A stretch of 64,000 nucleotides of DNA, taken from the NCBI RefSeq assembly GCF_037975245.1, contig NC_092567.1:25643376-25707375 (forward strand). The letters run 5' to 3'. Below are positions 1-18,390 of this stretch, one piece after another (positions within the stretch are counted from its first letter, which is position 1; each line of letters starts with the position of its first letter). Both the position numbers and the translations under genes were made by a program. This DNA is from Apostichopus japonicus. Lineage: Eukaryota; Echinodermata; Holothuroidea; Aspidochirotida; Stichopodidae. The notes beneath the pieces were generated by a model. That model was not told the DNA's origin. It saw only the letters and a program-made list of their open reading frames with translations, and ran no database searches.

Positions 1-407
1 TATCTATGAATATCTGTGGCCTCCAACACTAACATAACAGCTGTATCTATGAATATATGTGGCATGCAACACTAACATAACAGCTGTATCTATAAATATC
101 TGTGGCATGCAACCCTAACATAATAGATATATCTATGAATATATGTGGCCTGCAACACTAATATAACATCTGCATCAATGAATATATGTAGCCTACAACA
201 CTAACATAACAGCTGTATCTATGAATATATGCGGCCTACAACATTAACATAACAGCTGTATCTATGAATATATGTGGCCTGCAACACTAACATAATAGAT
301 GCATCAATGAATATATGTGGCCTTCAACACTAACATATATGTATAATTGAATATCTGTGGCCTACAACACTAACAAAACAGTTGTATCTAGAAATATATA
401 CACTACA
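1..407. repeat. 43-bp minisatellite, about 9.5 copies
   Basis: Head-to-tail units of about 43 bp, each with TATCTATGAATATNTGTGGC followed by a CAACACTAACATAACAG-type half. Units differ by a few substitutions, and the array runs off the left edge, so its full length is unknown. Confidence 0.9.
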
Positions 408-510
408 AGAATAGAGCATTACTACGCCTAAATTTTTTCATAAATACAAATAAATTGTGACAAGCGTAAAATAATGTTGTGATAATTAGATAACTTACTG
501 TATACTGACA

Positions 511-780
511 TCACCAAAAAGTGCACATAGCAAATTGAACTTGACAGGGTTTTATTTTCATGATCGGTTGTAGCTGGTGTAACCGGTTCCAGGATGCCTC
601 GGTATTGTCTCTCTTTGCGATACCGTCAATACCTCCCCGAGAATGGAATCGACATCGGCAGGTATGGAACTGCCGTTCGGTATAGTGCGTTTGTACATAT
701 AAATTCGTGGTGTTCCGTTCGCAATTATTTTGCACAAGTGCATAAGTTATATCTAAGTCATACTTTTGCAGGAATGGAAG
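511..780 (-). other. possible terminal exon or gene remnant
   Basis: A patch of higher GC than its surroundings, open in two minus-strand frames. The 61-codon frame (743 to 558) contains IPADVDSILGEVLTVSQRE and stops at TGA, with an AATAAA-like signal (AAAATAAAA) directly after the stop. The alternative frame (834 to 511) is open for 107 codons and could be entered from a CTTAG acceptor near 768. I cannot tell which frame, if any, is translated and recognise no family. It may be a last exon or a pseudogene fragment. Confidence 0.25.
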
Positions 781-1141
781 ATAAGGTGTGATGGAATGCC
801 AAGGTAATGTATTTGGTTGGAAAAGTAAAACCAAACGAACATTTCTTTGAGATATTTCCTAACGAGGCACGGTGTGGATAATTGGGTGAAACGCTTGTAC
901 TCAACGACATACTTTAATGAAAGCAAAATTATGTACTGTTTCACTGAAAAATAGGTCTTTTAATGAATTCAAAACAAAATTTATTACTGAAATTTAAATG
1001 CAAGTGTATTGTCATAGTAGCACCTTCAGCTACATAATAATGTTCCCCCTTATAAATTCTTTACAAACGTGTGCTTGCTGTAAAAACAAACTTGAAAAGT
1101 GGTGTACAGCAAAATCTTACATTTGTTCTTTTCGCCATTAG

Positions 1142-1287
1142 CGATTAAGGAACAAGTGAGCTACGAGGCAAAGAAAATAATGGATACTTTCTTGGTCTTC
1201 AAATTTGAAGACCGTGGAGAGAACGTAGAGGCATTCGCTAAATATTTTTCTCTCTTAAAGGAAAATGAAATAACAGATTTCTTTTAA
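1142..1287 (+). CDS. terminal coding exon of an unidentified gene (5' part outside the window)
   Basis: The exon follows a pyrimidine-rich acceptor (TTTGTTCTTTTCGCCATTAG) and begins two bases into a codon. It encodes about 48 residues starting IKEQVSYEAKKIMDT and ending NEITDFF before TAA. The mix of charged and aromatic residues is normal for coding sequence, and AATAAA lies at 1470. The 62-codon ORF beginning at 1099 includes the intron end, so its first Met is probably not a start. No upstream exon is visible in the first 1.1 kb, so the rest should lie to the left. No family recognised. Confidence 0.5.
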
Positions 1288-1469
1288 TCGCTTGTTTAAG
1301 TTGATCCACTTATCCGAGAGATAAGTTATGAGGATTTGTAATGAGAATGGAATTAATTTATTAAGCAAGTTTTGTATCGATTAAATGTTTTTAATTTCCC
1401 ATTTGTAATTAGATACTTAAACATTGTTTAAATAAGTCCGCGTTAAGTACACTTTATTTTTATCGATAG

Positions 1470-1475
1470 AATAAA
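1470..1475 (+). terminator. AATAAA poly(A) signal
   Basis: AATAAA 183 bp after the stop codon of the exon ending at 1287, the likely cleavage signal for that gene. A second AATAAA lies near 1571. Confidence 0.4.
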
Positions 1476-1931
1476 TGGATTATCTTGACTATGCGTAGTT
1501 AGTTTAGAGGCACAAATAATTATTTATAATTCATATTTGTAATTCATAATGCTTTGTTTCGTATCCGTTGAATAAATAGTTTAAATTAAATGGTTCTCAA
1601 ATGGGGTCTCAATGTACGTCAATAAAATTGTTTGAGTGAAACTTCTTGCAGTGTTAGTAAGACGATCAGGAACATTTAGTATAGACAAAGTGTACTCACG
1701 GTTTTTCTTCTTCATCTGTTCCCTTCCTTCCCCTTGGTCCCCTTACTGTCCCTTGATACTTACCACGGACCGGCGAAGTAAGACACCAGGCGATCACCAC
1801 GATGGAAACCTAGAATCCGACACAACTTAGATGGGAAATAAATATATCCCTTGAAAGTATCCAGGGCAAGGGAATTCAAAATGGCGCCGTTTGATTGTTT
1901 GTGTTTGGTACGGCGTATAGGCAGAGGCCGA

Positions 1932-2500
1932 GGGTTGCCATAAAGCAGTTCATTGATCTGCGCAGGTTCCTTTATTAATCCAATCACTTCTAGAACGCAC
2001 GAAAATCCTGTCTTTCGTTCCGAAAATCCTGCAAATACATACGAAAAACAATTATCTACGAATATCTGTGGCTTACATTCCTGCAATTATAAATGAGTCT
2101 ATGAATATGTGTGGCTTAAAATACATGCGAAATACATTTAGCCTATCTATGAATATCTGTGGCAGAGACATTTGACTAGCTAATCTATTTATGAATATGT
2201 GTTTGTATTACATCACTTACATAGTACTTTTACCTAGATGAATATGTGTGGCTTAGAAAACTTTTAAAGTTAACTTATTATGAATATATGTGGCTTACAT
2301 CACTTACAAACTAGATGAAACATTGAATATATGTATACATATTTCGAAACAGACTAAAGGCCTAATCTAACTTGTAAACAAATCTACTTACAAAATGGGC
2401 AGAGAGCCTCACTATCTGGACAAAGGGTTGCCATAAGCAGCGCATTGATCGACGCAGGTTCGTTATGAATTCAATCACTCTGAGAACGCAAGAAGATAAC
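1932..2500. repeat. duplicated ~75-bp segment (1932-2010 and 2425-2500)
   Basis: GGGTTGCCATAAAGCAG... at 1932 recurs as GGGTTGCCATAAGCAG... at 2425, with GATC, GCAGGTTC, CAATCACT and AGAACGCA blocks in the same order. On the minus strand copy 1 is open and reads EPAQINELLYGNP; copy 2 has a 1-nt frameshift in the same reading. It could be a decayed, duplicated coding exon. The product is not recognised. Confidence 0.5.
2052..2338. repeat. diverged relatives of the 43-bp minisatellite
   Basis: About seven copies of TCTATGAATATNTGTGGC-like cores spaced 40-50 bp apart, with unrelated or eroded spacers. These are the same cores as in the array at 1-407. Confidence 0.7.
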
Positions 2501-2669
2501 GTATTTAGTTCCAAAAATCCTTGATTTAGTTCCGAAAATCCTGAATTTAGTTCCAAAAACTTTGAATTTGGTTCCGAAATCCTGTATTTAGTTCCGAAAT
2601 TCCTGTAATTAGTTCCGAAATTCATGAATTTAGTTCCAAAAATCCTGTATTTAGTTCCGAAAATCCTGT
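2501..2669. repeat. 21-bp tandem repeat, 8 copies
   Basis: Repeats of TTTAGTTCCGAAAATCCTG(A/T)A with small indels. Because the period is a multiple of three it leaves a minus-strand ORF (2362-2625) that I regard as a repeat artefact. Confidence 0.85.
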
Positions 2670-4970
2670 GTAACGCGAGTTATTACGGTTATATTATCTG
2701 CCAATGATAAGATATATAATATTGTTCTGCTGGAAACCGCGACATGGAACATTTGTCCGTAATATTATTGGTACTAAAATAAAGATAATTCAGTACCAAA
2801 ACTGTGGAGAAGATAATATATTCCGAAGAGTGCAAATGAAGTTACTATTTAAGAAAGGTCACCCCAAATAGAGTTCGTGTAACAAACAACTTGTTCCACT
2901 CTCAACCCCAGTCCCATTGAAGGTATAGTGGTTAAGTTAACGTCTGCTTATAAAGGCTATACACTGAAAGCCCATGTACAGTGTACACAGACAGGCCTGT
3001 ACGTGAAGGTCTATACAGTGCATCGATAGATCAGATAAACCAGTCTTTATCTTTTCCGTATGGGACCATAGCTATTAATTTGATTAACAATATAGCATTT
3101 AAATGCCTGGATACTTTGATGAATAGCTGATGAACGCACAACTTGGTAACGACATTCGTGATTATCTGAATCAATGGGGTTTACTTACCCTGCCTGATCT
3201 AGCCTTGATGCGCTTAACCCGACCACTGAATAACAAAAATTAAAATGAGAAAAGCCTTTAACAGTTTGGATAAAAGCATCATGCAACAGACTGAACGAAT
3301 ACCCAAGTTCAGCCGCTAAGAAAAAGAGGACCAAAAAAATGGAGAGATGATTTAGCTTTATATTGGCTATATTGTATTTACACTAAGTAATTGTGAGCGG
3401 TAAACTGTACCATTATGAATATCCCGGCACAGTTTATTCATCTCGTATCATAACGATCAAGTTATATCTTCTGAAATTCTTGCACAGATTTGAATAGATA
3501 ACTCTTATATTACATACCATTGATCAAAATTCTTTAGTTGGATTTGCCTCTGACGTCACGACCGATAACGGCGAGTTATGGCAAGATATGACTGTAAGAC
3601 CGACAATGCCTGTACGGTGACGTCACACATTTTTCATGTGTGATATTTTAACTTCGAATTTATTGGGAACCAATCAAATATATGTATTAAATTTATTGAG
3701 ATCGGTTAATATACTTAATGAAAGTTAAATTGAAACTTACAGATGCGGTGAAACTAGAATAGATTAATTCCCGTACATATCTTGTTTCTTTTCTCCTTTC
3801 GGGGAAAAGGATTTCAGAAGACATTTTGGTGGCTACTATAGGTCATGTTAGGAAGCAGACAACAAACCGCAAGTAAATTATAACTTTGTATATGCATACA
3901 GGGAACACAACAAATTATTTTAGTTTACCTCTGATCTCTCTCCTTTAGAAGACGACGAAATTTCGGATTTCGTCACAATGACGTCATTAGAACAAACGGG
4001 TGCACCGTATGGACAATTGTAACGTAGAAAGCGATGATTTCAGTTTACTCCTAACACCAATGATACAGTAGGCTATATGAATGTGTTTAATTGCATTTGG
4101 GAATGTTCATAACCACAGTACGGTGCAAAAAAAAAAAAAAAAAATGTGTTACGGTTTGGTATCGTTAAATTTGTGTTATTATTGTTATTTAAATTTTGTA
4201 TTATTATTGTTATTTAAATTTTTTATCATTATTGTTATTATTGTTTTGTCAGTTATTTTTTTTTAATAACGAGCCTTTAAATGGATACTTCAGTTCTTCC
4301 TTACATATAAATAAAAGTGTTTTTTGTTTAATCAAGGGTTCTTAAAGTCTATAACATATTGAAAACAACTATGTCCCTACAATAACTCCTTTAATATGAT
4401 TACGACAGACCCAAGGTCGAAAACTAGCACATATGATAAGTTTAACCAAAGAGCATCCATACAGCTGGTATGTATATTCTGATTAACTCATATAAACCGT
4501 ATACAATTTAGTTGGTTATAACAGTACAAATTAGCGCACACGTGTATCCAGCAACAGCATCCTTCATTTACTATAAACAGTGAAGGTAAGTACGGTAAGT
4601 ACCTCTTTAGTCCCATTTAAACACTTCACCTATTTACATTATGCACTATAATGTACCTTTTCTCCCTTTGATTTGCTTTGATAGTAATTTGGTATTTACT
4701 GTTAATGTGTCATGTTTGATTGTTTCACATTAATCGCTATCATGCATGATGGGTAAACACTATATCAGTTGACCGAATTGAATATTACATAAAAGGCTGC
4801 ATGAGAGTATATAATAATCGCATTATAACCTCATTAAAATATCAAGATAATGTTATATAAATAAATCACTTCAACAGCTTATTTACACGAATTCAAGCCA
4901 TATCCCAGCTTTATTTTCTTGCGTTCAATCGGTTGCAGTATAAGCTTGAACCATTCACATGTATCATAAG
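2670..4970. other. intergenic, no gene seen
   Basis: AT-rich unique-looking sequence. It contains two TGACGTCA-like blocks near 3550 and 3620 and a poly(A) run at about 4127-4143. I see no convincing coding exon on either strand. Confidence 0.5.
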
Positions 4971-5195
4971 ACTATAACTGCGTACCCGTAAATCAACAGA
5001 AATAATTCAAATCACAACCTCATGGAAAACGATACCGGCGTCGACGTGTATCTTGGTGTGGCTGTAGAATTGTATTTAATAACTCTAACAATTAAAAAAA
5101 TCTTTGATATGATAACCATTTTGCTTCTCCTAACTAGGTTATTAGTCAAAGTTTACTTGTGTCCTACAAACTTAAAGAAGGTACGTGTTCATAAA
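4971..5195 (+). repeat. segmental duplication, copy 1
   Basis: Aligns over about 200 bp with 5558-5765: ATAACTGCRTACCCGT, a CTTGGTGTGGCTGTA block, TTGCTTCT and TTATTAGTC blocks, and GTGTCCTACAA, all in the same order and orientation. Copies are diverged and about 588 bp apart. Confidence 0.75.
5109..5180 (+). CDS. putative signal-peptide exon, copy 1
   Basis: ATG opens a short hydrophobic peptide, MITILLLLTRLLVKVYLCPT, that meets a good donor (AAGAAG|GTACGTG) after 24 codons in phase 0. It is paralogous to the exon at 5667-5843, which has the same start, hydrophobic core and phase. It would be the first exon of a secreted or membrane protein, but I cannot identify a downstream exon. Confidence 0.25.
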
Positions 5196-5557
5196 TTTCA
5201 GTGCAATTAATAATTTATGCAATGTATCACCTCTTTTCTCCTGTTTCTTTGAGAGGGGTGGGAGTGGGTGTGTGGACTCGGGGTTTATTTTATCATTATC
5301 GTTCCAATGTTTGTGATAAAGAGACCTATGAGATAACAACAGTTTTAAATCACTTACTATAATAAGCGAGACAGTCAACACTGATTCAAAAGTATGTTTT
5401 ATGTCCCACCAAGTTAATTTTCCTATATTTCAATACATCAATACTTGTTTATGACAGGGAAGCAGTTAGTTTAGCACATGAAGAGAGTATTGCATTTCTA
5501 TACTTGCCATAAGTATTTAAAATTGTAGCAGCTTTGACCAGCATGAAATATGCCCCC

Positions 5558-5765
5558 TATATAACTGCATACCCGTCAATCAACACTAATCTGATACCAA
5601 CGTGTAGCTTGGTGTGGCTGTATAGAATTGGATTTGATAAACCAAACTATTGATGAAATCACTGACATGGTAACAACTTTGCTTCTTCTCACTAGCTTAT
5701 TAGTCTCAGCTTATTACAATACAGACTTTGGTGTGTCCTACAATCTCAATGTAAATACGTTTGCC
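5558..5765 (+). repeat. segmental duplication, copy 2
   Basis: Partner of 4971-5195. Similarity begins upstream of the ATG, so a putative promoter or 5' UTR and the first exon were duplicated together. Confidence 0.75.
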
Positions 5766-5843
5766 CATACTGCATTGAATTTCATTATCTCAGGGCAACA
5801 TGTTGCTGCATGGAATCTATACCTAAATAGTGTATATGCAAAG
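5667..5843 (+). CDS. putative signal-peptide exon, copy 2
   Basis: The ATG in a good context (GACATGG) starts MVTTLLLLTSLLVSAYYNTD, a plausible cleaved signal sequence. About 40 more ordinary residues follow (for example ISGQHVAAWNLYLNSVYAK) up to a donor AAG|GTAAACG in phase 0. In-frame sequence upstream of the ATG is also open. The protein family is not recognised, and the following exon is not evident before the (TCA)n tract. It could be an orphan or dead first exon. Confidence 0.35.
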
Positions 5844-6318
5844 GTAAACGTTTATAGTTAAAGCCAACCATTTATACAGCAGTACTGGAAGGTGGTATAC
5901 CTATATTAGAATCTATATTTTTGTGGCTTGGATGTTGAAGAGCATGAATGGAAGAACATGTGGTGCCCAGCTTGGGTCAATGGAGACAATTTTAGATCCC
6001 TTTAGGCCTGCCAGGAGCAGCGTACGAAAATTGCTTACTACTAAGTAAAGAGGTTTAGTAACAAGTGACGAAAACTTCAGGCTCGGATAGCAAAAGAAAA
6101 AGTCATGGTCATGATACGGAAATCGATGATGCCATGAATGGCCCAACTTATCTGCTATCCACTGATGGTAGCATTTAGCTAGTGAGAACTTCTATCTAGA
6201 CTTAGAGACCACATTACGTTTGTGATTTAGTGTGTAAGACAATGAGGCTTTTAATAGGAGTATGCTACCTTATAAGACCTTTATATACTATACAGTTGAA
6301 TCACTTGCCGTAATATAG
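5844..6318. other. intergenic, no gene seen
   Basis: Unique-looking sequence. A minus-strand ORF at 5913-6146 has no splice or family support. Confidence 0.4.
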
Positions 6319-6873
<555 letters not shown>

Positions 6874-7603
6874 CACGGTCCCGATGTAAGGGGAATGATG
6901 GGGTGGAGAGTCTATCAAGTTGTGTATGCCCTGGCTCTATCTGGAGTGACGTTCGTATGATACACTTGATATATTTCATACTTCTATTCATCAATTGTAT
7001 ATTTATCGCAAGGAGACGCGGAATGTTCATTTTAAAGAAATTTGTGAAACGATGTTGTTATATAGTAAGTTTCTAAATATTTCCATTCTTGTACGCCGCC
7101 AGTTAATTGCATTTTCACAAGAAAAATTGTGAGAATTTTAATTGGTAGATTAGTATGCACTAAAGAAATTCTCCGTCCTCGTGGAAGCCCTACTAGTGTA
7201 AAGAAAAATTTAAAAAGGAAATCAGTCTTCTTATCAGTTCTGCCAAGCATCAGTGCATTTTGAGTTGTAGTGTGTAGCACCGCCCGCGATACAAAATGTT
7301 ACCAGCATAATAAAGCATGATTTTATGATAATAAACAAGATACAATATTATAGCTAGCAATCTTTCGGGATAAGTCTATGAATAGCTTTTTGTTACCAGC
7401 TTTTTGTTTGCCAGTGGATGGAGAGTTCTATTGGCATAAAGGTTACAAGCACTTCAATTCGATTGATTGGATCAAATGACTATAGGATTGAATGGATGCC
7501 TCCAAGTACTTAGATTGAAATAAAATCCTTTCAGTGTATGGATTGGTAGCGTTGATTTATCTATGGAGGAGTTCTCCATGTGTATACTCATGTGTTCGTT
7601 GAC
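6874..7603. other. intergenic, no gene seen
   Basis: No supported exon. A minus ORF at 7032-7280 lacks any recognisable domain. Confidence 0.4.
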
Positions 7604-7965
7604 TTAAAGGTCTGCTGTATAGACCCCAACTATAGCACGCTATCATGGAAAAGTTTCTTGAGATTACGTAATCGACCTGCTTGGGTCGTAAAATGACCTC
7701 TTTTTACCAATTAGTCTGCAACGCCTGGCACATATTTTTCTTCTATGAGGGTCTTTGTGTGAACGCTGTACGATTAAACTACACTGTAGGCATGGACATA
7801 TTTCCAAACAGTGTTTACACAGAGAGCCTAACGGTGTTAAGAAGCTATGCAGGCTAATTGTAAAGCCTGATGTCGAGTTACGACCGTGGCAGGTCGATTA
7901 CGTAATCACAAAACTTTCCTAGCTATATGCGTGCTATAATTGGAGCCAATAAAGCAGATCTTTAA
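7604..7965. mobile_element. TTAA-bounded MITE, family A, copy 1
   Basis: A 362-bp element with imperfect terminal inverted repeats of about 75 bp. The left end TTAAAGGTCTGCTG and right end CAGATCTTTAA are reverse complements, continuing through CTATAGCACGC and an ATTACGTAATCGACCTG block that is exact on both arms. It has no coding capacity. TTAA at both boundaries fits TTAA-target (piggyBac-like) insertion; the superfamily is inferred from this alone. A second copy lies at 12212-12571. Confidence 0.88.
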
Positions 7966-8859
7966 GTTAATTTTCAATGACAGAGAGACGATATAGTGTA
8001 GTCACTTTCAATCAGTTAGGTTAAATTGACGTTTAACAAAGATTGAGTTGGATAAAATGTTTCGTATAATTTCGCACCATAGGTTAATTAGTACCCCGAG
8101 TACCAGCGCGAGTACATGCAAATATATGCTAGATTACGGGAATGAGTACTCACTAACGGTCTGCTTCGTTATAAATGACACGTTGGCCATGTGCATTAAG
8201 CTATACCCTTTCCGTCATAAGAAACGTTTGATATAGCCTAAAGAGTATAATATATGAAAATCAAATCAACTCCCTGTAACAAATTAAAAGTTGCTTGAAT
8301 CCTTACGATTTATATAGTGGAACACATCAACCTTAAGTTTTTGTCCCGTAAGTTAGCTTAAAGTATTGCAATAATCAATAATGTATGGGCATATGATTAG
8401 CTGTGCATACAAGCATCGGTTAATGAAAATGAAACAAATTCAAATAGAAGGGTTTTCGAAACCATTGACTTAATATATAGACTCCACTAGCAGAATCGTT
8501 ACATTTCTAGATTTCTTTATCATTTTTTTGCAACCTCCTTCGAAGAGTCTCATCAATAATAATTTAAATTTTCATTTAATAAAAATCTACATTTTTAAAT
8601 GATACATTTTCCCCCTGCTTTTTTCCTTTTTTACATGTTTTAATCTTATACCTAACTGGATTTGTTTTTCTTTTGTTTAAAAAAGAAAAACAATTTATCA
8701 TGATACTATTATGTTATAATAATGGATGTGGGTGTCGGGCAAGCAGGTTATTTATGCATTTTTCACAACTAATTTAATTAATAAGACTATATTTAAAAAC
8801 AAAACCGTTTTTAGTAGTTAATGTTATTTCTCTAATTAGTCACTCGAGGCCAAGCAAAG
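7966..8859. other. upstream region of the nucleotidase-like gene
   Basis: AT-rich sequence before the start codon at 8860. A TATATTTAA element occurs near 8788, but no experimentally typical promoter can be assigned from sequence alone. Confidence 0.3.
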
Positions 8860-16116
<7,257 letters not shown>

Positions 16117-16243
16117 TTTATTCCTACATGATGCCAAATCAAGGCAAACGCACTGCACAATCGTGCATTTTGGAGTAATATATCACTACGCTTTCTATAA
16201 TGTATCGTCAAGTGCCATTTAACAGAGCAAGAATATGTTGTGT

Positions 16244-16249
16244 AATAAA
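16244..16249 (+). terminator. AATAAA poly(A) signal of NT5E-like gene
   Basis: AATAAA 128 bp after the TGA. Another AATAAA lies at about 16334. Confidence 0.6.
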
Positions 16250-17789
16250 CAGGATGAACATACTCATTTAATATTCATGATGGGCGGGGCTTTAAACTAT
16301 AAAACATAAACTAAAAATTGATTAAGTGGTTTAAATAAACAGTTAAGCAATGGCTGTTTCGAATCAATCATTCGTTTTGATCACTTGTGTGTATGCTGTA
16401 ATCCGCTCTCTATAAAAACGAGATATATATAATATATGATATATATTTATATATAATATATGTGTATATTATCCATTGTCTGAGCCCTCCTCCAGCTCAG
16501 GAAGATAAAAACATAAACAATGAGGTAGGAAAGACAAGAAATATACTCACAGAAAGAAACAAAGAGTTGATTTGTGTTTTGGCTCTTATTATTATTATTA
16601 TTATCATCATCATTATTATTATTTCTTTTTTTGGTCCTTAATTCTTAAGAGCAACTTACATTTTACGTTTAATTTTTGACGGAGTAATAACTTGAATGTT
16701 ACCATTCCCGGCCGAGCACCAAAATATTTAGTTAACAAGTCCATAATTTCGTTCTCTACAAGCAGAAAGTAGCCTCCCGAATAATGCCATCATGCTGGAA
16801 GACGAGTTACAAATGTTCCCAAGAATGATTCATGACGAGTTCCATAAGAATATTCTATTATTTCTTTTCTATATTCAAAAATCTGAATCTTACTTCCTTC
16901 TAACAGAAATCATGATTTATATTTAGGATTTTTAATCAAGTTTAGTTTCCACCAATACTTCTTAGTATCATTTATTGATCTATATACAATGAAGTTATTC
17001 TTTACACTTGCAACATATAATTAAATAGTTGCAACATGATGTATAATATCAAGTAGATCGCTGCAACATGCTGAGATATTTGCAATATGTAGTATAATAT
17101 CTCTGACGTACTACAATCATTCCTAAAATTATAAAACATATCGCCCGCTGTACATATTACTTTACCATAGACAGGTTCGGTATCTGACAAATATTTGTAG
17201 AGCCACGCCACCAAATACAATTGCAATACACTGATTATATAAATATTATAGTAAAAGTTATTCTGCTCAACACACAAACATCGACGTACTATGTTGTATG
17301 AATGGCCAACCAACAAGTGTTTGATCAGACCACGCAGAAAATGATGTCATCCCCATGCACCAATTATGGAACAGATGGCGCTCCATGTCATGAATTGAAG
17401 GAGTTGGTCCACACCATAGGCAGTGATTGGATGGGAATGTATCAACGCCGAGTGACGTCATTCACCATATACAATCGTGTGAATTATGACAACAATTATA
17501 TCATCTAATAAATTCAATTGTTTGGACTTCTTCAAGTTGATAAAGAAAATATATTTTATCTATGCTCACAAAATCGACCATTAACGATCGACTTTAATAC
17601 CTTACCATTTTATACCTTGTTTTAATATTGTTTACATCAAAATGTTTCTCCATTCCAGATTGCCAAAACGTTGGATTTCGTCACGTGCTAATGTTCATAC
17701 TAAAACCAAAAGAAATCATTTGATCTAATTAACAAATGAATAATATCGTAGATACCTGAATACCACGAGCTATGCCGTTAAAATTCCAT
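16250..17789. other. spacer between two convergent genes
   Basis: About 1.5 kb between the poly(A) signals of the two converging genes. It holds an (ATT)n stretch near 16588-16622 and a slightly GC-richer block at 17290-17510 with short ORFs on both strands that I cannot assign. Confidence 0.5.
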
Positions 17790-17795
17790 TTTATT
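17790..17795 (-). terminator. AATAAA poly(A) signal of KIAA1549-like gene
   Basis: TTTATT on the + strand, 32 bp past the stop codon of the minus-strand gene. It supports 17827 as the true end of the coding region. Confidence 0.6.
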
Positions 17796-17826
17796 CCAGT
17801 TATTTTAAGAACTGTCGGAACGTTGT

Positions 17827-18390
17827 TTAACAAGAAGAAGTTTCAGCTGGTCTCCTCTTTTTTCGTCTTGGTTCCTTCTTTCTTGACGATCTCGTCTCTG
17901 CTTGGATTCTTAATGGTTGGACAATTTTCATCGAATTCGTCCAATCTACTTTATGTTTCACCGACCTCTCCCCTCCATCATTAGATTCACGAACATATTC
18001 ACCTTCTTTCTTTCTGACCTCTTCAGTGTTTGAATCCTTTTTGTATTGATACAATCCAATATTGGAATAACCATTGTCTTCTATCACGTTAGGATAGACA
18101 GGCAATGGCCTGTAGTAAGCCGGGCCTAAGCTATGGCGATACAGATATGGACTCGGTTCCGAGGGTGGAATTGTTAAATGTGTTTGTCTGATGGGAGGCA
18201 GAGAAGTAGGAGGAGGTCCTAAAGATATAACACGTGATTGTTCTGTTTTATCCAAGAGAGAAGTAGTCATCATAAATGCATCATCTAAAAATCTATTGAT
18301 TCGTTTACGTTCTTTCTTCCATTTTCGACGGAGTTCCCTGTAAACTTTTTCTTGGTTTGGTTCTTCAGTATTGTTGTTGTTTTCAATAAT
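17827..18390 (-). CDS. KIAA1549-like: KIAA1549-like exon 14 (terminal)
   Basis: Acceptor TTTTTTTAACAG, phase 0. 187 codons: an acidic/Asn start, a basic helix ([18 protein letters not shown]), LDDAF, a Pro/Tyr-rich middle and a Lys/Arg-rich end ([13 protein letters not shown]) before TAA. Confidence 0.85.
   Translation of the reverse strand: MIENNNNTEEPNQEKVYRELRRKWKKERKRINRFLDDAFMMTTSLLDKTEQSRVISLGPPPTSLPPIRQTHLTIPPSEPSPYLYRHSLGPAYYRPLPVYPNVIEDNGYSNIGLYQYKKDSNTEEVRKKEGEYVRESNDGGERSVKHKVDWTNSMKIVQPLRIQAETRSSRKKEPRRKKRRPAETSSC

Noticed and set aside
1-407. CRISPR-like array
   Set aside because: Repeats are contiguous with no unique spacers, and the context is eukaryotic; it is a minisatellite.
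17267-17508. Overlapping ORFs on both strands between the convergent genes
   Set aside because: No splice sites, family motif or poly(A) support; cannot choose a strand.
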